Assembly (NCBI RefSeq): GCF_006715085.1
Contig: NZ_VFMM01000001.1
Coordinates: forward strand, 2,542,001 to 2,606,000
Source: Kribbella jejuensis
GTDB taxonomy: Bacteria > Actinomycetota > Actinomycetes > Propionibacteriales > Kribbellaceae
DNA: 64,000 bases
Reading direction: 5' to 3'
Positions 59,172 through 64,000 of the stretch are shown piece after piece. The stretch's first letter is position 1. The number at the start of each line of letters is the position of its first letter. The position numbers and the translations under genes were made by a program. The notes under the pieces were generated by a model. It was not told the origin of the DNA, did no database searches, and saw only the letters and a program-made list of their open reading frames with translations.

Positions 59172-59660
59172 ATGTCCGACGAGGTGATCGTCCACCGGGC
59201 GGGTCCTGGACAGATTGTCGTCGCCCCGGCGCTCGACGAGGTCGATCGGCTGATCATCGAGGCGCTCGGCCGGGACGGACGGCTGTCGATCCGGGCCCTG
59301 TCGGACGCCGTGCACATCTCCCGCGCGAACGCCTACGCCCGGGTCGAGCGGCTGACGAACACCGGCGTGATCACCGGCTTCACCGTCACCGTCGACCCGC
59401 TCAGGCTCGGTCTCGGTACGTCGGCGTACGTCACGCTGAGTCTCCGGCAGAGCTCGTGGCGGACGCTCCGCAAACAGCTCCAGGCGATCCCGGAGATCAA
59501 GCACATGGCACTGGTCGGCGGCGACTTCGACGCGATCCTGCTGGTCCGCGCGGCCGACAACGAGGGCCTCCGCCGCCTGGTCCTGGAGAAACTCCAGGCG
59601 ATCCCCGAAGTCCTCGCGACCCGGACAGCGCTGATCTTCGAGGACGTCGGAACGCTCTAA
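59172..59660 (+). CDS. bkdR: Lrp/AsnC family regulator, BkdR-like
   Basis: 162 aa from ATG 59172. N-terminal HTH (LDEVDRLIIEALGRDGRLSI, ALSDAVHISRANAYARVERL) and C-terminal RAM/AsnC domain with VGGDFDAILLVRA. It is divergent from bkdA and very likely activates or represses it in response to branched-chain amino or keto acids. Confidence 0.9.
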   Translation: MSDEVIVHRAGPGQIVVAPALDEVDRLIIEALGRDGRLSIRALSDAVHISRANAYARVERLTNTGVITGFTVTVDPLRLGLGTSAYVTLSLRQSSWRTLRKQLQAIPEIKHMALVGGDFDAILLVRAADNEGLRRLVLEKLQAIPEVLATRTALIFEDVGTL

Positions 59661-59689
59661 GTCATGGCCGATGGACCACGAGCCAGGAC

Positions 59690-60649
59690 CTAGCAGCCGC
59701 AGGACCGGCGGCGGATCAGCTCGGTCGGGAGGGTCAGCGCCTCGACCGAGTCCTCTCCTTCGATCAGCCGGCGAACGGCCTCTTGGGCCAGCTCCTCGAC
59801 CGGCTGCCGTACGACGGTCAGCGGCGGCCACGTGTACTCCGTTTCCGGCGTACCGTCGAAGGCCACGAGCGCGATGTCGCCGGGCACGTCGACGCCCGCC
59901 TCGTGCAGGGCACGCAGTACGCCGATGGCCTGCAGGTCGGAGCTGACGAAGATCGCGGTCGGCTCGTCATGGAGCATCGTCTGCCCGGCCCGGTACCCGC
60001 CTTCACGGGAGAATTCCACGCGGGCGATCGGCCCTTCCGGCAGCGCGGCCAGCGCCAGCGCTTCCCGCCAGCCGTGCTCACGTTCGGGGTGACCGGCGCC
60101 GCCGATCACCAGGCCGATCCGCCGATGGCCGTGCGCGATCAGGTGCTCGACGCCGAGCCGCGCGCCCTCGCGGTACGCCGGGCGCACCGAGCTGACCTTC
60201 GGCAGCAAGCGGTTGATCGCGATCACCGGCACCTCGACATCGGCCAGCTGTGGATCGTCGGTCGGGGCGACCAGGATCAGGCCGCTGACCTGGCGGTGCA
60301 GCAGCTCGGCGATCTTGGCGTTCTCGGTCTCCGGATCGCCGTCCGCGCTGGTCTGGAGTACGACGTAGCCGCGGGCGGCGGCCTCACGGTCGATCGCCTT
60401 CGCGAGTTCCGCGAACAGCGGACTGCCGCCATCCGGCGTGATCAAGCCGAAGGTCCGGGTGGTCCCCATCCGGAGCGCGCGGGCGGTCGCGTTCGGCCGG
60501 TAGCCGAGCGCACGGATCGCCTGCAGCACCTTCTCGCGGGTCTCCGGCGCGACCTTGCGCGGGCCCCCGTTCACGACGTAGCTGACCACGGCGGTACTGA
60601 CGCCGGCGTACTGCGCGACGTCGTTCCGGGTGACCGGTTCCTTCGGCAT
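59690..60649 (-). CDS. LacI family transcriptional regulator
   Basis: 319 aa. HTH at 6-27 (VTRNDVAQYAGVSTAVVSYV), hinge YRPNATARALRMG, then a sugar-binding sensor domain ending LPTELIRRRSCGC. It is divergent from a Gfo/Idh gene and faces two identical 14-bp palindromes, so it likely represses that gene. The ligand is unknown. Confidence 0.93.
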   Translation of the reverse strand: MPKEPVTRNDVAQYAGVSTAVVSYVVNGGPRKVAPETREKVLQAIRALGYRPNATARALRMGTTRTFGLITPDGGSPLFAELAKAIDREAAARGYVVLQTSADGDPETENAKIAELLHRQVSGLILVAPTDDPQLADVEVPVIAINRLLPKVSSVRPAYREGARLGVEHLIAHGHRRIGLVIGGAGHPEREHGWREALALAALPEGPIARVEFSREGGYRAGQTMLHDEPTAIFVSSDLQAIGVLRALHEAGVDVPGDIALVAFDGTPETEYTWPPLTVVRQPVEELAQEAVRRLIEGEDSVEALTLPTELIRRRSCGC

Positions 60650-60701
60650 GCAGTGATGGTACGACGGTTGACCGGGTCGGAAAGCGGTTGCTACCGTGCA
60701 A

Positions 60702-60729
60702 TCTACACGAGTAGATCTACACGAGTAGA
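60702..60729. promoter_or_regulatory. Two abutting identical LacI-type operators
   Basis: TCTACACGAGTAGA occurs at 60702-60715 and again at 60716-60729 with no gap. Each is a palindrome with one mismatched pair and a central CG. The second ends at the first A of the AAGGAG ribosome site (60729-60734) of the Gfo/Idh gene. Confidence 0.75.
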
Positions 60730-60740
60730 AGGAGCCGCCC

Positions 60741-62060
60741 GTGCCCAGACGCTACGCAGTCGCCGGAACCGGATCGCGCGCGCAGTCGTACATCCGCGCC
60801 ATCCTCATCGAGCACCCCGAAGAGGCCGAGCTCGTCGCTCTGCTCGACCCGAACCCGGGCCGGCTCGCGTTCCACCAGGCCAAGCTGGCGGAGCTCGGCG
60901 GTCCGGAGCTCCCGCAGTACGGCGCGGACGACCTGGAGCGGATGGTCAAGGAGCGGTCCGTCGACCGCGTGGTCGTGACCAGCCCCGACTACACCCATGC
61001 CTCGGTCGTCTCGCGGCTGCTCCGGGCCGGCGCGGACGTGATCGTCGAGAAACCGTTGACGATCGACGCCGCCGGTACCCGCCAGATCGTCGACGCGATG
61101 AACGAGTCGGGCAAGTCCGTCGTCGTCACGTTCAACTACCGGTACTCACCGCGGAACAGCGCCCTCCGCCAGGTGATCCAGGACGGCGAGATCGGCCAGG
61201 TCACCAGCGTCGAGTTCCAGTGGGTGCTCGACACCCGGCACGGCGCGGACTACTTCCGCCGCTGGCACCGTGAGAAGAAGAACTCCGGCGGCTTGCTGAT
61301 CCACAAGGCGTCGCACCACTTCGACCTGGTGAACTGGTGGATCGCCTCCCAGCCGACTCGCGTGTTCGCGTCCGGCGGCCTGTCGTTCTACGGCTCCGAG
61401 AACGCGGCCGCCCGCGGCATGGGCGAACGCCCCGCGCGCGGCACGATCGATGGGTCGGCCAACGACCCGTGGATGCTCGACCTGCGCACCGACGACACGA
61501 ACCGCCAGCTGTACTACGAGGCGGAGAAGTACGACGGGTACCTGCGCGACCAGGACGTGTTCGCGCCGGGCATCACGATCGAGGACAACATGTCGGTGAT
61601 CGCGGAGTACGCGAACGGCGCCCGGCTGAGCTACTCGCTGAACGCGCACTCGCCGTGGGAGGGCTACCGCGTCTCGGTCAACGGCACGCTCGGTCGCGCC
61701 GAGCTCGAGGTGGTGGAGCGGGCCGCCGTCGTTGACGACCAGATCGACCCGAGCTACCCGTCGGACCGGGTGATCGCGGGTGACGTCCGTACCAATGGTG
61801 AGCGGCTCGTGCTGCAGAAGCACTGGGCGACCGCGGTCGAGGTCGAGATCCCGCGCGGCGAAGGCGGTCACGGCGGCGGCGACAAGTTGCTGTACGACGA
61901 TCTGTTCGTTGGCGCAGGCAACGATCCGCTGGGACGGGCCGCCGACGTGCACGACGGGGTACGGGCGGTCGCGGTCGGGATCGCCGCGAATCATTCACTC
62001 GCGACCGGTCAGCCGGTCGTCGTCGCCGACCTGGATCTCGGCGGCTGGACCACGGCGTAG
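60741..62060 (+). CDS. Gfo/Idh/MocA family oxidoreductase
   Basis: 439 aa from GTG 60741 (AAGGAG, 6 nt). Rossmann start YAVAGTGSRAQSYIRAI, EKPL segment with the conserved Lys, FNYRYSPRN and KASHHFDLVNWW (catalytic His). Longer than the window's other member; sugar substrate unknown. Controlled by the divergent LacI. Its 3' end overlaps the convergent kinase gene by 66 bp. Confidence 0.9.
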   Translation: MPRRYAVAGTGSRAQSYIRAILIEHPEEAELVALLDPNPGRLAFHQAKLAELGGPELPQYGADDLERMVKERSVDRVVVTSPDYTHASVVSRLLRAGADVIVEKPLTIDAAGTRQIVDAMNESGKSVVVTFNYRYSPRNSALRQVIQDGEIGQVTSVEFQWVLDTRHGADYFRRWHREKKNSGGLLIHKASHHFDLVNWWIASQPTRVFASGGLSFYGSENAAARGMGERPARGTIDGSANDPWMLDLRTDDTNRQLYYEAEKYDGYLRDQDVFAPGITIEDNMSVIAEYANGARLSYSLNAHSPWEGYRVSVNGTLGRAELEVVERAAVVDDQIDPSYPSDRVIAGDVRTNGERLVLQKHWATAVEVEIPRGEGGHGGGDKLLYDDLFVGAGNDPLGRAADVHDGVRAVAVGIAANHSLATGQPVVVADLDLGGWTTA

Positions 62061-62546
62061 TCCGGTCTCGTCCAGGATCTGCTGGACAGTCGCGTCAAGC
62101 GAGCTCGTCTCGTCAATGACAGTCTCGCGTGGCTGGTCCAGCAGATCCTTCGAGCGGTACCAAGCGGCCATGTCCTCGGCTGTGAACGCGGTCGCCTTGT
62201 CACGAGTCCCATGCCGGCGCACGGTTTCCTCGAACGGGATGTCCAGGTAGTAGAAGTGCCCGCCGTACTCGCGGTGCAGTCGTGCGAGCATCCCGCCGTA
62301 CCGCACGGTCGGCAGGATCCCTTCGATGACAGTGTGAAACCCACGGCCCAACGCATGTCTGGCCATCAACCCGATGAGCTCGATATTCGCCCCGTCGAGC
62401 TCATCCAGCTCCTGAAACACCGTCCGCCGCACGTAGTCCTGCTCGATGTACGCGATGCCACGTCCGTACAGTGCACGGATCGCTTCCACCACGGAAGTTT
62501 TACCGGACCCGGAGTTGCCACGGACAACTATCAACCGCGCCGTCAC
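61995..62546 (-). CDS. P-loop kinase (AAA_33-like)
   Basis: 183 aa from GTG 62546. Walker A GNSGSGKTS at 9-17, RLIVV before it, YIEQDYVRR and IEGILPTVRYGGML suit a small-molecule kinase or zeta-toxin-like nucleotidyl fold; GHFYYLDIPFEETVRRH has the lid Arg. Substrate unknown. It overlaps the SnoaL-like gene's stop by 4 nt, and its tail overlaps the Gfo/Idh gene. Confidence 0.82.
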   Translation of the reverse strand: MTARLIVVRGNSGSGKTSVVEAIRALYGRGIAYIEQDYVRRTVFQELDELDGANIELIGLMARHALGRGFHTVIEGILPTVRYGGMLARLHREYGGHFYYLDIPFEETVRRHGTRDKATAFTAEDMAAWYRSKDLLDQPRETVIDETSSLDATVQQILDETGLRRGPAAEIQVGDDDRLTGRE

Positions 62547-62980
62547 GATCGCAGATGCTTGCTGACGTCGCCGACCAGCCGGATGTTGACGTTGCGCTCC
62601 GTCCAGCGCCAACTACCGTCGCGTCGTTCGAATCGGTCGCGGTAGCGGCCGGCGGCGATGATCCGCGGTACGTCGCCGGGCACGGCTTGGAGCACAGTCA
62701 CGTACGAGCGTGCTGACGCCGCGTCCTTGCCATCGGCCTCGATTGCGACGTTGGTCGTGAGGTGCTGCGTGCGGGGCGTACCGTCCGGATAGACGATCAG
62801 TGTCTCGCGGAACCACTGCTCGATCTCGGCCCGCCCGTGCAGCGGCGCACCACTTCCGCGATACGTCGCATCCGCCAGCAGCTCCGCGACGCCACCGAAA
62901 TCACCGTCGTCCACAAGCTCGGCGTACCGCAGGATGAGATTCCTGATCACCTGAACGTCGACCGGATCGATGAGCGTCAC
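62543..62980 (-). CDS. SnoaL-like / NTF2-family protein
   Basis: 145 aa. NTF2-like cone fold: DVQVIRNLILRYAELVDDGD, FGGVAELLADATY, IEQWFRETLIVY, QHLTTNVAIEADG and SWRWTERNVNIRLVGDVSKHL. Members include small hydroxylases, isomerases and binding proteins; function not assigned. Co-directional and coupled with the kinase. Confidence 0.85.
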   Translation of the reverse strand: MTLIDPVDVQVIRNLILRYAELVDDGDFGGVAELLADATYRGSGAPLHGRAEIEQWFRETLIVYPDGTPRTQHLTTNVAIEADGKDAASARSYVTVLQAVPGDVPRIIAAGRYRDRFERRDGSWRWTERNVNIRLVGDVSKHLRS

Positions 62981-63001
62981 GTGATGCGACTCTACCGGCG
63001 C

Positions 63002-64000
63002 CTACGTCGCATCCCGCGCCGCGCGTTGGCGGCGGAACCAAATCAGTAGGGCGATGCACGGTATGACGAGGCCGCCGATGCCCAGGACGAAGAAGTCCCA
63101 CTCCTGGCCGATCCGGTCGGTCAGCCAGGCGAAGTTCTGGCCGAAGAAGCCGGTCACGAACGTCAGCGGGAGGAACACGGTCGCGAGGATCGTGAGCCGC
63201 TCGATCGTCGCGTTCTGCCGGACGCTGACCTTCGTCTGCTCGACCCCGATCACCGCCATGTTCGCCTCGAGAACCGTCGCGAGCAGGTCACGTTGCGCGG
63301 CGACCTCCTCGTTCACCAGGACCAGGTGGTCGTGGACGTCGCGGAAGTACGGCAGTAGCGGGGTCTCGCGGGCGTCGCGTTCCAGGGTCGCGAGCACGGC
63401 GAGCAGCGGATGTACGGCGCGGTAGAAGTCGGTCACCTCGCGGCGCAGGAAGTAGATCCGCTCCGTCGGCGCGACCGCGCCGGCGAACACCGTCCGCTCG
63501 ACCTCCTCGATGTCGCGCTCGAGCTCCGCGACGACCGGTCCGTACCCGTCGACGACCTGGTCGAGGATGGCCCACAGGACGGAACTCGTACCGCCCTCGA
63601 GGAGCTCCGGGCGCTGCTCGAGCCGGATCCGGGCCCCGTGCAGGTCGCTCGCCACGCCTTGGCGGACGGTGATCACGAACGACGGCCCGAGGAACACGCT
63701 GACCTCGCCGAAGTCGACCTCCTCGCGCTCGTCGTCGTACCGGGAGGTGCGCAGGATGACCAGGCGGATGTCGCCCTCGTACGGTTCGACCTTGGGGCGG
63801 AGGTGGAACGTCTGCGCGTCCTCGACGGCCAGTTCGTGCAGGCCGAAACTGTCTCTGACCTCGGTGAGTTCCGCGGACGTGGGCTCGTACATGCCCAACC
63901 AGACGAACCCGCCGGCCCGGCAACTCGCGGCGGCGTCCCGGACCGACATCGCCTCGACGTGCTGGCGGCGGCCGTCCCGGTAGTAAGCGCAGTCGATGAT
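63002..64000 (-). CDS. CorA-family divalent cation transporter, 5' end cut by window
   Basis: At least 332 codons read; the frame continues through the window edge with IIDCAYYRDGRRQHVEAMSV before the first in-window ATG (63949), so the start lies just outside. The long N-terminal cytoplasmic domain is followed by two C-terminal spans (LTILATVFLPLTFVTGFFGQ and FFVLGIGGLVIPCIALLIWF). The family signature GMN is replaced by GQN (FFGQNF), so ion selectivity may differ from Mg-specific CorA. Confidence 0.88.
   Translation of the reverse strand: MIDCAYYRDGRRQHVEAMSVRDAAASCRAGGFVWLGMYEPTSAELTEVRDSFGLHELAVEDAQTFHLRPKVEPYEGDIRLVILRTSRYDDEREEVDFGEVSVFLGPSFVITVRQGVASDLHGARIRLEQRPELLEGGTSSVLWAILDQVVDGYGPVVAELERDIEEVERTVFAGAVAPTERIYFLRREVTDFYRAVHPLLAVLATLERDARETPLLPYFRDVHDHLVLVNEEVAAQRDLLATVLEANMAVIGVEQTKVSVRQNATIERLTILATVFLPLTFVTGFFGQNFAWLTDRIGQEWDFFVLGIGGLVIPCIALLIWFRRQRAARDAT

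Noticed and set aside
1..64000. tRNA, rRNA, insertion sequence or prophage
   Set aside because: Reading both strands by eye I found no cloverleaf with conserved T-loop, no transposase-like product and no phage protein. A tRNAscan or Infernal run would be decisive for missed RNAs.

Overview
The window is a 64 kb stretch of high-GC chromosomal DNA (G/C-biased third codon positions, frequent GTG starts, ATGA/GTGA start-stop overlaps). The gene content (LysX fusion, LAL-type LuxR regulator, LacI/ROK/CGNR regulators, branched-chain keto-acid dehydrogenase with a divergent Lrp gene, VapBC) points to a soil actinomycete. The style fits Kribbella or a related Propionibacteriales genus, but this is inference from gene content and not a database match. 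I saw no rRNA, tRNA, CRISPR array, insertion sequence or phage gene.

Layout. 0-4 kb: membrane protein, divergent TetR regulator, P-loop kinase and an orphan molybdopterin oxidoreductase. 4-11 kb: a LacI-controlled sugar module (isomerase/epimerase, Gfo/Idh dehydrogenase, SGNH esterase, GH2 beta-mannosidase-like enzyme) with two copies of one operator, then a lipoprotein deacetylase. 11-13 kb: an A-free, T-rich tandem repeat abutting an aldehyde dehydrogenase gene. 13-20.6 kb: a class II lanthipeptide-type locus (flavin oxidoreductase, LanM, a 69-aa cysteine-free peptide, LAL regulator) with three related 19-bp palindromes in its divergent intergenic region. 20.7-25.5 kb: ROK regulator, zinc-ribbon protein, CGNR regulator divergent from an epoxide hydrolase with paired operators, alpha/beta hydrolase, membrane protein. 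25.6-31 kb: lysX, a lipoprotein, VapBC, a Pro/Thr-rich anchored protein. 31-35.6 kb: MmyB-type regulator, L-serine dehydratase behind a glycine riboswitch, secreted S33 peptidase.

35.7-49.5 kb is dominated by proline-type substrates: Xaa-Pro aminopeptidase and a GntR repressor divergent from pxpABC (5-oxoprolinase), then a four-gene operon for trans-4-hydroxy-L-proline breakdown (epimerase, deaminase, and a D-hydroxyproline dehydrogenase whose alpha and gamma parts are fused) with an XRE-cupin regulator upstream. The gene set suggests use of Pro/Hyp-rich or pyroglutamyl peptides.

49.5-55 kb: LysR, a cation diffusion facilitator, MarR/MFS pair, a glycosidase-like secreted protein divergent from TetR. 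55-59.7 kb: bkd-type E1alpha/E1beta/E2 operon with an unusually Gln-rich E2 linker and a divergent Lrp regulator. 59.7-64 kb: LacI regulator divergent from a Gfo/Idh gene with two abutting identical operators, kinase, SnoaL-like protein, and a CorA-type transporter cut by the window end.

The window is very compact. Eight convergent gene pairs overlap at their 3' ends, and many divergent pairs carry clear palindromic operators, several covering start codons or promoter elements.
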